Source: Novipirellula artificiosorum
GTDB taxonomy: Bacteria; Planctomycetota; Planctomycetia; Pirellulales; Pirellulaceae
Length of the DNA stretch: 64,000 bases
Direction: 5' to 3'
Assembly: GCF_007860135.1 (NCBI RefSeq)
Contig: NZ_SJPV01000010.1
Span: 39,115 to 103,114 of the forward strand
The notes below the pieces were generated by a model. That model was not told the DNA's origin, did not search any database, and worked only from the letters and a program-made list of their open reading frames with translations. A program made the translations under genes and the position numbers. Positions 27,041 to 35,903 of the stretch are shown here, one piece after another; the first letter of the stretch is position 1; each line of letters begins with the position of its first letter.

Positions 27041-27138
27041 TTATCCGTCGAAGGGTGCTTCTGATCGTCAAGAATTATGACGAGTGCCACGACGCGTGAA
27101 GTCATCCCTGTGATGCATTGGGTGCTTTTTGCTGCGAT
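27041..27138. other. Short spacer between recombinase and sulfatase remnants
   Basis: No recognised coding content; presumably a recombination junction. Confidence 0.3.
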
Positions 27139-27718
27139 TCAATGCGGCCAACCGCCGGGCTGTGGTGTGGCCGTGCACTGCGTGTCGACGTACCAGGCCT
27201 TAAGACGCGTCAGCATGACGGCCGCTCGGACGGCGTACTCACTGGCCAAATCGGTCTTCTCGGATGGGTCTTGGTCGAGCCGGTAGAGTTCGACTTGCTC
27301 GTTCTCAAAGCTCCCCTTGCGAGCCTTGGTGCCATTTTCCGATCAAGGCCGTGGTATAGTCTGCCGACTGCAACAGCTCGGCAAAGGTGACTTCCGTCTT
27401 CTGCAACCCTTTGCGGTGTTCGGGATGCTCGCGCACCGGATGAATCACGGCCTCGATCCCGGCTCGCTGTTGATATCGACCGGTCAGCAATCCGGCCCGA
27501 GTCGGCGAGCAGACGGTGCCCGAGGAGTGGAAATCGGTCAGCCGCATTCCCTCGGCGGCGAGACGATCAATTTCAGGCGTCTTGAAATACGGGTTTCCAA
27601 AACAACGGACGCCAGCATAGCCCATATCATCCACCATGATGATCACGAAGTTGGGACGATCATCGGCCTCGGCCAGCGATGCGGAGAGAAGCAGCAGTAG
27701 ACAGAGTCGTCGTTTCAT
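27139..27718 (-). pseudogene. Sulfatase gene with internal deletion and frameshift
   Basis: The first frame (27718 down to about 27330) gives a signal peptide and the sulfatase N-terminus with VDDMGYAGVRCFGN and the formylglycine motif CSPTRAGLLTGRYQQR, ending at ALIGKWH. The other frame from about 27320 down to TGA at 27139 encodes the sulfatase C-terminus (VELYRLDQDPSEKTDLA). Roughly 250-300 central residues are missing at the junction, so the catalytic domain is destroyed. A good ribosome binding site (AAGGA) still precedes the ATG. Confidence 0.75.
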
Positions 27719-27730
27719 TTCAGTCCTTCA

Positions 27731-29020
27731 TCATTTCTGTTGCATGGGCGGGAGAGTGGTCGGCTTGCCGTTCAAGGTATTGAAGAAATCGGTTTTCATC
27801 GCTTTCTGGTCGATATCGCGAATGATATGAACGGTCGTTGGCGAGTCGACCTGCTTCCACTGGTATTGCTCATCCGGACCGAGCACCACGGAAGGCTCGA
27901 CCGACGTCAGCCAAGGCTTCCCAAGGTGGTTGCCGATGACCATGGAAATCGTCGCCACGTCGAAGAGGGCTTTCTCGCGAGCAGGCGTGATCGCTTCCAG
28001 GTATTGGCCCAGCCGGTTGTCGGGATAGAGTCCCGACTCGGCGCGTTTGTCCATGGTGATGCTGGCACCGGTGGGATTCTCCAGGATGATCCAGAAATCG
28101 ACATCGCTCTGACCGGTCACAAAGACCGACCAAGGGTCACTGCCTCCGTTGTGACTCCTGACGTTGACCTTTTCTGAGCCACCCCCCAGCCAGACGATTT
28201 TGATTCGGCTCCTCAGGTCCAATCCTTGTTCACGGGCCAGAAGAATCGCGCTGGCAATGTTGGTGCATGGCCCGACGGGCAGGACCCACACCGGATTGTC
28301 GGGCGAAGCGCCACGAGCCGCAGCTAGAATCGCTTCGCTGGCTTCGCATTCGATTGGTTGCGTGTCCGACCAGTTGCCACTGGCGGGAACCTGCAACGGC
28401 ACTTTGGCGCCGTGGAACACCTGCGGAATTTGGTTTTCAGAACGATGCTTTAACAGGCCGCTAATGCGGCTGAGTTCGATGATGTAGAGAATCTCGCCAT
28501 AGTTGATCGGCTCCTGGGCAACGCCAAAGTGATTGATGCGGTGGGGACCGTGATGGGCGCTGTTGATGCCCAGCACGTCCACGTTGCTGAACAGGCCGTA
28601 GGCGATGTAATGCTGGTCATCGACTTCGTTGCGTGCGTCGGTGTCGAGAAGGACCTGCGGCAAGTGCAGTGTTTCTGGCGTGTGGACTCGCACGATGGCG
28701 GAAGATAGCTCGTTGAAAGTGTCGCCCACTTTGGATCCGATGACGATGCGGTAAATCCCTGGTTCCTGGTAGGTGTGGGTGACCGACGAGCCGTCAACCG
28801 TCGCCCCGTCTCCGAGATCCCAATGAGGGTTGCTCGGATTGCCATTAAGTTTGAACGTCACGGGCTTGCCGGCCAGCACCGGCCCATCGAGCGGAACAAT
28901 CGCGACTGCACTCGTGGACGGGTTCTGCGCGATGGCCAAACCGGGCAACAGGCTGGTGATGAGACCGCAAACCAGCAAGGCTGAGGCCGTCTGGCGAATA
29001 AGCTGGCTTTGTTTGGACAC
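27731..29020 (-). CDS. Exported PKD domain / nucleoside hydrolase-like protein
   Basis: The protein (429 aa) starts at a GTG at 29020, chosen because GGGAG lies 8 bases upstream, whereas the GTG at 29026 would be too close. A signal peptide (ALLVCGLITSLLPGLAIA) is followed by a PKD-like Ig domain (about 38-110; WDLGDGATVDG, HTYQEPGIYRIVI) and a nucleoside-hydrolase-like domain with the calcium/ribose motif DTDARNEVDDQHYIAYGL and the later GPCTNIASA block. It resembles the DUF1593/inosine-uridine hydrolase group found with polysaccharide genes, possibly cleaving glycosidic bonds of exported sugars or nucleosides. Confidence 0.8.
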   Translation of the reverse strand: MSKQSQLIRQTASALLVCGLITSLLPGLAIAQNPSTSAVAIVPLDGPVLAGKPVTFKLNGNPSNPHWDLGDGATVDGSSVTHTYQEPGIYRIVIGSKVGDTFNELSSAIVRVHTPETLHLPQVLLDTDARNEVDDQHYIAYGLFSNVDVLGINSAHHGPHRINHFGVAQEPINYGEILYIIELSRISGLLKHRSENQIPQVFHGAKVPLQVPASGNWSDTQPIECEASEAILAAARGASPDNPVWVLPVGPCTNIASAILLAREQGLDLRSRIKIVWLGGGSEKVNVRSHNGGSDPWSVFVTGQSDVDFWIILENPTGASITMDKRAESGLYPDNRLGQYLEAITPAREKALFDVATISMVIGNHLGKPWLTSVEPSVVLGPDEQYQWKQVDSPTTVHIIRDIDQKAMKTDFFNTLNGKPTTLPPMQQK

Positions 29021-29065
29021 AATCACTCTCCCTGTATTCAGTACTTTTCAATTTTCAGTGCGTGA

Positions 29066-29113
29066 TCAATTCTGTTGCTGTGGCGGCAAAGGGGTTGGCC
29101 TGCCGTTCAGATC
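29066..29113 (-). pseudogene. 3' end remnant of a second nucleoside hydrolase gene
   Basis: The last 15 codons (DLNGRPTPLPPQQQN, then stop) match the C-terminus of the neighbouring gene (TLNGKPTTLPPMQQK), with similar DNA. Nothing upstream shows the family domain, so only the tail of a former tandem copy remains. Confidence 0.45.
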
Positions 29114-29616
29114 GTGCTTCGCGCCCGCTTCCCAGTTTTCTCCTCCCCGCGGCGACGTAATCGAATTGGCAGCAGGCGGCGATATTGATCGGACCGTCGA
29201 TTGTATAGCGCTCGGCTGGGCGGCGTCGGCATCGGGACATTCTTTAAAACTGACCTCGAATGAATGTTGTGCAGTGAGGGCAATCAACTTGAACACCTGA
29301 GGGCGTTTTTTTTTCCGAGACGGCAACTCGAGACTGCCGTGATGCGGAAAGGATGCACCCCACCTCCCACCAGGGAGATTCGATGGGAACGAACTTTTTT
29401 CGGGACATTAACGCACGTCACTGGCTCGTGGTGTTATAGCTGCATCCGGTCCATGAAACCGCGCGGACTTAGCCATCGGCCTTTCCGCGCTGAGGTGAAA
29501 ATGACCGACGCGACTTAGAATGATCTGCAATTGCATGAAGACGATGCAACTTCCGCGCGTACGCTGAGCAAATCTGCGAGCGAGGAAGGGCGAGCAACGC
29601 CTGTGACGCTTTAACG
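29114..29616. other. Region upstream of the IS3 transposase
   Basis: No complete gene. A run of nine or more T residues lies near 29292. From about 29545 the plus strand is open in the transposase frame (YAEQICERGRASNACDALT), so the transposase once began upstream of 29617; no separate orfA and no left inverted repeat is recognised. Confidence 0.4.
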
Positions 29617-30768
29617 GTGTCCCGGGCGACACTCTACCGACGACGTCTACCACAACAGAAAACGGTCAGTCGTGCTGCTTCGCCTCGTGCGTTGAGTGAA
29701 GAAGAACGCAACAACGTACGCCAGGAACTTTACAGCGATCGCTTCATTGACCAGTCGCCGTATCAGGTTTACGCCGCGCTGCTTGACGAAGGCAACTACC
29801 TGTGCAGCGTACGGACGATGTATCGAATCCTTGCTCAAAACAAGACCAGTCGGGAAAGACGAGATCAACTCAAACGCCCGAACTATCGAAAACCCGAACT
29901 GCTCGCGACAGGCCCTAACCAAGTCTGGTCATGGGACATCACGAAGCTTAAAGGACCCGAAACATGGACTTATTATTATCTTTACGTGATCCTCGACATT
30001 TTCAGCCGGTACACCGTCGGCTGGATGCTGGCTCATCGCGAACAAGCCAATTTGGCCAAAAAACTGATTCAGGAAACAATTGAGAAGCAAAAAGTCGTGC
30101 GTGATCAACTGATCATTCACAGTGACCGAGGCCCTTCGATGACGTCGCACAGCGTCGCCAATTTGATGGGCTCCTTGGGCGTCACAAAATCCCATAGCCG
30201 CCCTCATGTATCCAACGACAATCCCTATTCGGAAAGCCAGTTCAAGACGATGAAGTACCAACCGGAGTTTCCAAACCGATTCGGAAGTTATCAAGACGCG
30301 CTGTCGCATAGCCGTCAGTTTTTTGGCTGGTACAACAACGAGCATTACCACAGCGGGATCGGGTTGATGACACCGGCGTCGTTGCACTACGGACTGGCCG
30401 GTGGCATCATCGCGTCACGAACGAACACCTTGGATCTGGCGTTTGCAACAAACCCTGAGCGATTCGTCAACGGTGTTCCGCGACCAGCGAAACTGCCGAC
30501 TGCTGCATGGATCAATCCTCCGGTTCAGTTGTCGGCAAACGAAAAAAGGCCTCCAGAAATTCATTGTCCTGGAGGCCCGCAAGAAGCGTCTTTGACGCAC
30601 CCTCGATCCGGTTATCCCTTGGCTGGTTGCGTCCCCGCAGAGCCAGCTTCCGTTTCACCGAACGCAACGAACTTAGCCGACAACGAACCTTTGAACACCC
30701 GAGCAATGCCTGGAAAAATCCCGGGGGTTCGGGGGCTGGCCCCTGATAGAGCTGGCTTCAGTCACTAA
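29617..30768 (+). CDS. IS3-family transposase (OrfB-type, rve core)
   Basis: The frame (383 aa from GTG) encodes an HTH_21-like segment then an integrase core with the DDE triad visible as WSWDITKLKGP, IIHSDRGPSM and DNPYSESQFKTMKY. It ends beyond the usual family C-terminus (AAWINPP) with about 70 unrelated residues. The start is uncertain because the frame is open some 75 bases upstream without a good initiator. The catalytic residues are intact, but the missing left end and orfA suggest an immobile copy. Confidence 0.7.
   Translation: MSRATLYRRRLPQQKTVSRAASPRALSEEERNNVRQELYSDRFIDQSPYQVYAALLDEGNYLCSVRTMYRILAQNKTSRERRDQLKRPNYRKPELLATGPNQVWSWDITKLKGPETWTYYYLYVILDIFSRYTVGWMLAHREQANLAKKLIQETIEKQKVVRDQLIIHSDRGPSMTSHSVANLMGSLGVTKSHSRPHVSNDNPYSESQFKTMKYQPEFPNRFGSYQDALSHSRQFFGWYNNEHYHSGIGLMTPASLHYGLAGGIIASRTNTLDLAFATNPERFVNGVPRPAKLPTAAWINPPVQLSANEKRPPEIHCPGGPQEASLTHPRSGYPLAGCVPAEPASVSPNATNLADNEPLNTRAMPGKIPGVRGLAPDRAGFSH
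30548..30577 (-). terminator. Minus-strand terminator-like hairpin in the IS3 3' part
   Basis: GGCCTCCAG at 30548-30556 pairs with CTGGAGGCC at 30569-30577. On the minus strand the stem is followed by TTTTTTCG, as in intrinsic terminators. It would stop transcription entering the transposase gene from the right. Confidence 0.5.
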
Positions 30769-30792
30769 TTTCCAAAAGTTGTTGTCTCAAAC

Positions 30793-31119
30793 TTGTTGAC
30801 ACGTTCCGCGGAGCGTAAAAATAAAATATCAATCGATCTTAACACAGCCAGGAACTGCTACTTGGCTTCATCCGACAAATTCCAGGGCACATTCGGCATC
30901 GACCAACAACTACTTGCTTTGGGCTACCACCCAGGCAAAGGGTACTCAGTTGGACACTTCAAGCGACTGTCAGACACCAACGTCGCAGGGAAGTTATTGT
31001 TTTTCGACAACGATTGAGTAAAGACCGAACACACTGGGAAATGGGAGAAAACGGCTTACGGATATTCGTATCTGGTTGATGGGAAAGACCAGTTGAAATG
31101 GCACCGAAAACGAGAATAG
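30793..31119 (+). pseudogene. Decayed gene of unknown function
   Basis: The first frame ends at 31017 (GYHPGKGYSVGHFKRLSDTN, then KLLFFDND); a second frame continues with TEHTGKWEKTAYGYSYLVDG and stops at 31117-31119. The two halves look like one small secreted-protein-like gene split by a frameshift next to the IS3 copy. No family is recognised. Confidence 0.35.
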
Positions 31120-31487
31120 TTGACGACCACCGCTTCATTGGGATTCGTTGTCGAACTTGATCATCAAACACAGACTACCTGTACCGGCCACTTTCCTCGC
31201 CGGCAACTGGATTTGACAGGGGCGTCGCAACACTCAACGCCCACCTGCTGGCTCAGTTGGGAATTTGACAGCACTGTGGCGATCGGTGAAGATAGGTCTC
31301 CGGCTGATCTTCCTTCCAATCGAGAACACTCGAACGAACCGGTGAAGGTCGTTTCCTCCCAGGGAATCTCGCTGGTCCTTCAGGTTTTACACAAGTTATC
31401 CGGCTGGGCATCGGATCCCAACGTTGCCATCAATCTCTTGGGCGAAGCTTCGGCCAGCTAGATCGTCACTAAACCAGGAACAATCGC
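31120..31487. other. Region without a recognised gene
   Basis: A plus-strand frame spans 31120-31461, but its composition is unlike its neighbours and no family is recognised. It may be further debris from the IS3 flank. Confidence 0.3.
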
Positions 31488-31712
31488 ATGCTTGCTTTTG
31501 GTGCACCGGGCCTGATGGAGCTGATCATCATCGGCGTCATCTTGCTCATCCCCGTTGCCATCGTGGTTGCGTTGGTCGTCGTCCTGACACGCAGCCGTAA
31601 AGCGTCCGGCAACAACCCGAACTTGAAACCGTGCCCGGATTGTGGGCGATTTGTGTCACTCCGCGCTACGACCTGCCCGCAGTGCGGGTGCCCACTTCAG
31701 AGGCAGCAATAG
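31488..31712 (+). CDS. Small membrane protein with C-terminal zinc ribbon
   Basis: The 74-residue protein has one transmembrane helix (about 9-33, MELIIIGVILLIPVAIVVAL) followed by a basic linker and a zinc ribbon with two C-x-x-C knuckles (CPDCGRFVSLRATTCPQCG). The fold is that of a zinc-ribbon/DZANK-like domain, predicted to lie in the cytoplasm. AGGA lies upstream of the ATG. No partner gene is evident. Confidence 0.75.
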   Translation: MLAFGAPGLMELIIIGVILLIPVAIVVALVVVLTRSRKASGNNPNLKPCPDCGRFVSLRATTCPQCGCPLQRQQ

Positions 31713-31863
31713 CGTTCAAACGAACCTCGTCGGGGTATGATGACACCAATGCCGGATAACTAACGCATCCAGCGGAGAGCTCGATGCACTGATTCCTGTA
31801 CTCATGCTTTTCTCCTCGCACCCGCTGATGCAATTCGTTCTGACAGATCCGCAGGAAACTAAA

Positions 31864-32388
31864 ATGATCCGTACCCTTTCGATCGTCTGTCTCGGGTTGA
31901 TCGTTCTTGTTGCCTCTGCCAAGAGAAGTACGCCGTCGAAGTCTACAGAGCGTGGCGTACTGCGCGGCTACGTCGGCGACTGGGATCTCGCCTTCGATGC
32001 GGACGATCCTTTTTCGCAAGGAACACTCAGTGGAGAATGCGTGCTGGGTGGTACGTATCTCGAACAGACCGGTGAACTGAAAGCCCGATTCGTACCCTAC
32101 AATGCGAAAATTAAGGTGTTGACAACCTACGACGCGAATACGAGCCAGTACAAACGGTGGGCATTCTTGTCGAATGGTCGTAGCCTTTCCTACACGGGGA
32201 CTTGGGATCCCAAAACGACGACGATGGTGTGGGTCTCAGAATACTCCGAGCCACTGTCAAAACAGACCGTGCGGACAACGACAACCGAAGAATTCCGTGA
32301 CGGTGATACCATCGATGTGTCCAAAGTCTCGATGAGTGGAGGGCGCGAGGTTGGTCGCTCAATCGAACGAAGAACGCGCCGCAAATAA
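31864..32388 (+). CDS. Secreted DUF1579-like protein
   Basis: The ATG at 31864 gives 174 residues with AGGAAA upstream and a short signal peptide (MIRTLSIVCLGLIVLVASA). The mature part has the DUF1579 pattern: VGDWDLAFDADD near the start, a LGGTYLEQTGE block, a central FLSNGRSLSYTGTWDPKT and a final beta-rich stretch. It is similar in layout to the proteins at 13212 and 14273, so the window has three members of the family. Function is unknown; a lipocalin-like barrel that binds small ligands is a guess. Confidence 0.65.
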   Translation: MIRTLSIVCLGLIVLVASAKRSTPSKSTERGVLRGYVGDWDLAFDADDPFSQGTLSGECVLGGTYLEQTGELKARFVPYNAKIKVLTTYDANTSQYKRWAFLSNGRSLSYTGTWDPKTTTMVWVSEYSEPLSKQTVRTTTTEEFRDGDTIDVSKVSMSGGREVGRSIERRTRRK

Positions 32389-32813
32389 AGAAGCAGCCAG
32401 AACTATGTCGATCGGCATAGGGCCCCGCATTGCCCCGGCCCCCCTGCCACGCCACCAAAGCACACGGGTCCATTCGTCGCTGGTGGCTAGTTTCCGCCTT
32501 GCCGCTATGCAACTGCCAGACGCATTGTCGATGGCCGTTGGCACGACAATCAGTACCGCCAAAACAACAAGTCCAATGCGGTCGTTCTCTTCTCGCCGGG
32601 TTCAATTTGCAAGAAGAACGCAAGCTGCACGATTGGTGGATAACTAGGTACCGGTGTCGGGCCAACCGGGGGCGGCGTGTATCGAGCGGTTTTTTCTTGC
32701 CAAACCGGCTCACTGCATTGACTCCCGCTTTGTATTATTGTCATACTATAGGAAAAATAAAACGAAGGCCCCGCCTAGCCCAACCCCGATCGCAGCGAAC
32801 AGGAGCACGCTCC
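32389..32813. other. Leader region of the GH2 gene
   Basis: The GH2 frame is open from 32430, but the stretch before 32814 has no signal peptide or family similarity. It most likely contains the promoter of the plus-strand glycosidase operon. AGGAG at about 32801-32805 sets the start at 32814. Confidence 0.45.
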
Positions 32814-35800
32814 ATGATCTTTGTCCGATATACCGCCTCATTGGCAATCGTGTGCAGCCTTCTTAGTCATTCTGCCCTGGCGGAACCAACCGCAGCCGCA
32901 AGGCAACATGTATCTTTGGACGGAACGTGGGAGATCGCCTTTGATGCAGGCAACAAGGGTCGGGCGGCGGATTGGCACCGGGATGCGGCGTTTTCGGCGC
33001 TGGTCGAAAAGCAGAAGATTCCAGTTCCGAGCTGCTGGGAGGAGCTTGAGAAAGACTACGAAGGTGTGGCCTATTACAGACGCAAGTTCACCGTTCCGAA
33101 GGATTGGAATGGGAAGGTCGTTCGTTTGCACTTTGATGCCGTTAACTTCTTCTCAGAAGTTTGGGTGAACAATACGGCCGTCGGCACTCATGACGGTGGA
33201 TTCACGCCTTTCGAATTCCGCGTCGACGATCTCCTGAGACTCGACCGGGAGAATACACTCGTCGTGCGCGTCGCTGGTCCGATTTTGCTGCAGGACAAAC
33301 GAATCGACGGAGTGGGGAAGATGGAGACGCCGCAATGGCGCGGCGGCATCACCGGCGGCATCTGGCAGTCGGTACGCTTGGTCGCCACCGATTCCGTCTA
33401 CGTGGAAGACACGTTTATCGAGCCGAAGATCGCCGATGACAGTGCGGCACTGCATATGCAATTGAGCAACACCGGCGACCAAACTACATCCGCTGATGTG
33501 GAGATCGTGATTCGTTCAACCAAAACGCCCGAGCGTATTGTCGCCACATTGCGCAAGAAATATGACCTCAAACCGGGATTGAACCAGCACAGCGAAACGT
33601 TGCACATACCCGACGCCACCTACTGGTCGCCCGACGATCCTCATCTGTACCGCGCCGAAGTCAGGGTGGTGTCAGCCGATGCGGTCTCGGACAAATGGAC
33701 GACGCGATTCGGGATGCGAGAGTTCACGATTCGCAACAAACAGTTCTATCTCAATGGGAAGCCGCTCTACCTGAAAGCGACGTTCTTCGAGGGCCTTTAC
33801 CCGACCGGCGTGGCCTATCCCGACAGCCGCGAAATGGCGATCCGCGAGATCAGGCTCGCCAAAGAGGCTGGCTTCAATATGATCCGCCCTTGGCGCAAGC
33901 CGCCGCCACCGATGTGGCTGGACCTTGCTGATGAGCTGGGCGTCCTGACCGTCGGTAGCCTGGTGGTGGAATGTATGGGCTTCCCGTCCGAATCGGCTCG
34001 GCTGCCTGGCTGGGTGGAAAACGAAGTAAGCGAGAGCATCTTGCGCGACCGCAATCGTGCCTGCGTGGTGCAATGGGAGTTATTCAACGAGTTGAAACAG
34101 CCCGTCCTAAAGCGATTGCTGCGTCCGATGGCGATTCTTTCGCGCCAGCTCGACCCGACGCGGCTGATTCTTGATGAATCGGGCGGATGGGCCCAAGGTG
34201 CAAACATGTATCTGCCTTACCAGTCCGAACCGGTCAAGTTCAACGATGTCCATTTCTATCCTGGTGGGCAGGTAAACCAGTCGCAGTACGATCGCATCCT
34301 GTTGATTGGCAAAACGAAGGAAGAGCAGAGAGCGATGGGCTTGGCGGGCCTGCCGATGCCTGGCAAGAACGTACAGCCAGGTCTCATGTCTTATCTGTCG
34401 GAACTCGGCTATGCCAGTTGGCCCGACATCGTGGGAAACAACGCGATGTTTCGGGAACGTGGAAACCCGATCTTGCCGGCGACCGTTACAACCAAGAACT
34501 TGGAGAAACATCTGGGACACGCCTTCAAGCGTACCGGATTCGACAAGGCATTTCCGGATCTGCGAGCTTACTGCCTGGAAGAGCAACGAATACACGGCAT
34601 CGCCAACAAGCGTATGATCGAGGCCACGCGAACGAATCCCGAGATCAGCGGTTACTGCATTCACGCCCTGACCGACGGCGATTGGATCCTGGGTGCGGCG
34701 ATTCTCGATCTGTGGCGGAATCCCAAAACCTTGGCCTACGAGATGACCAAGCAGGCCAACCAGCCACAAATCGTTTCCGTTCATGTCATTCCACGGAATG
34801 TGTATGCGGGACAAGAAGCCAAAGTATCTATTACGGGAATCAACGAACTGCGGTCCACTCAAGCGATAGTGACTGTCCACGTCGAGTCACTCGATGGAAA
34901 AACGCTCTCCACCAACACGCTCACCAAGGACTTCCAACACGGGATCTCGGACCTCTACACGGATCTAATTAAGACCGACTCGATGCGAGGTAGCTACCGT
35001 GTTCGAGTCGATGTCAAGGATCCATCCGGCCGACTGATCACGAGCAATCAGCGGGCATTTGATGTCTTTGAGAGAGAACAAATCGGCAGGCCGACAGGGC
35101 AGGTGTCCGTCGTCGAAACCGGCAATACGGTGAGTGCTCATCTAAAGAATAACGGCATCAAGACAATTCCATTCTCTTCGGACTTGGACCTGTCATGTCC
35201 GGTGGTTATCGGAGCGATCAGCAAGGCGACGCCCGACTTTCGAAAGACCGTCGGCGAGGTCAAGGAGTTTGTCACGCGTGGCGGATACGCGATATGCCTT
35301 GATGTCGCCGGGCCAAGCCTAACTTGGGGGGCTCCCAATCCCGAGCCAAAGCCGAAAGATGATGACGGCAGTTGGAGTTGGATCGTACCGCGAGTCTTGA
35401 CCGACAGTGACGTGGACCAACTGCCGCTGAGTGGGAAACTGTACGCGACGGAAGGAAACTACATCTCACGAAATCACATTGTGACCGATCACCCCGTGTT
35501 CGACGGCCTGCCGACAAACGAATTGATGAGTGGAGTCTACGAAAACGTCTGCGCGAACAAGTCGATCTGTCGCCCTAACAGAGGCCAATACATCAGCGGT
35601 GTCATTACGTACGACCAACATAAAAATATGGATAACTCGCTTCGTCATTACAACGGCATCGGCGATGTGCTCTGGGCAGCCGACGTGCTGCTCGTAACCG
35701 AGGGCAACAGCGACGGCAAGATTCTGTACTCTACCCTCAGGATCATGGAGAACTTGGGCAAAGACCCTGTTGCGGACAAGCTGCTCGTTAACATGCTCAA

Positions 35801-35840
35801 CCAAGTCGGGCAAAGCGATGCTGATGGTGTACATCATTAG
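32814..35840 (+). CDS. Secreted GH2-family glycosidase with C-terminal GATase-like domain
   Basis: The protein (1008 aa) starts MIFVRYTASLAIVCSLLSHSALA, a Sec signal. Then come the GH2 sugar-binding domain (YYRRKFTVPKDWNGK, VWVNNTAVGTHDGGFTPF), an Ig-like domain (about 200-300) and the TIM barrel with the acid/base motif QWELFNE (Glu426). The last 250 residues resemble a glutamine-amidotransferase-like fold (KEFVTRGGYAICLDVAG, ILYSTLRIMENLGKDPVA) seen on planctomycete GH2 proteins. The likely activity is beta-galactosidase or a related exo-glycosidase on agar-type galactans, judged from its neighbours. The nucleophile Glu is not obvious to me. First gene of the plus-strand set. Confidence 0.85.
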   Translation: MIFVRYTASLAIVCSLLSHSALAEPTAAARQHVSLDGTWEIAFDAGNKGRAADWHRDAAFSALVEKQKIPVPSCWEELEKDYEGVAYYRRKFTVPKDWNGKVVRLHFDAVNFFSEVWVNNTAVGTHDGGFTPFEFRVDDLLRLDRENTLVVRVAGPILLQDKRIDGVGKMETPQWRGGITGGIWQSVRLVATDSVYVEDTFIEPKIADDSAALHMQLSNTGDQTTSADVEIVIRSTKTPERIVATLRKKYDLKPGLNQHSETLHIPDATYWSPDDPHLYRAEVRVVSADAVSDKWTTRFGMREFTIRNKQFYLNGKPLYLKATFFEGLYPTGVAYPDSREMAIREIRLAKEAGFNMIRPWRKPPPPMWLDLADELGVLTVGSLVVECMGFPSESARLPGWVENEVSESILRDRNRACVVQWELFNELKQPVLKRLLRPMAILSRQLDPTRLILDESGGWAQGANMYLPYQSEPVKFNDVHFYPGGQVNQSQYDRILLIGKTKEEQRAMGLAGLPMPGKNVQPGLMSYLSELGYASWPDIVGNNAMFRERGNPILPATVTTKNLEKHLGHAFKRTGFDKAFPDLRAYCLEEQRIHGIANKRMIEATRTNPEISGYCIHALTDGDWILGAAILDLWRNPKTLAYEMTKQANQPQIVSVHVIPRNVYAGQEAKVSITGINELRSTQAIVTVHVESLDGKTLSTNTLTKDFQHGISDLYTDLIKTDSMRGSYRVRVDVKDPSGRLITSNQRAFDVFEREQIGRPTGQVSVVETGNTVSAHLKNNGIKTIPFSSDLDLSCPVVIGAISKATPDFRKTVGEVKEFVTRGGYAICLDVAGPSLTWGAPNPEPKPKDDDGSWSWIVPRVLTDSDVDQLPLSGKLYATEGNYISRNHIVTDHPVFDGLPTNELMSGVYENVCANKSICRPNRGQYISGVITYDQHKNMDNSLRHYNGIGDVLWAADVLLVTEGNSDGKILYSTLRIMENLGKDPVADKLLVNMLNQVGQSDADGVHH

Positions 35841-35903
35841 CATCGAACAGGCACGGTAGCCCCAGAAGAGGATTACCTTACACGTCCAGGAAATGATCGA
35901 GAT

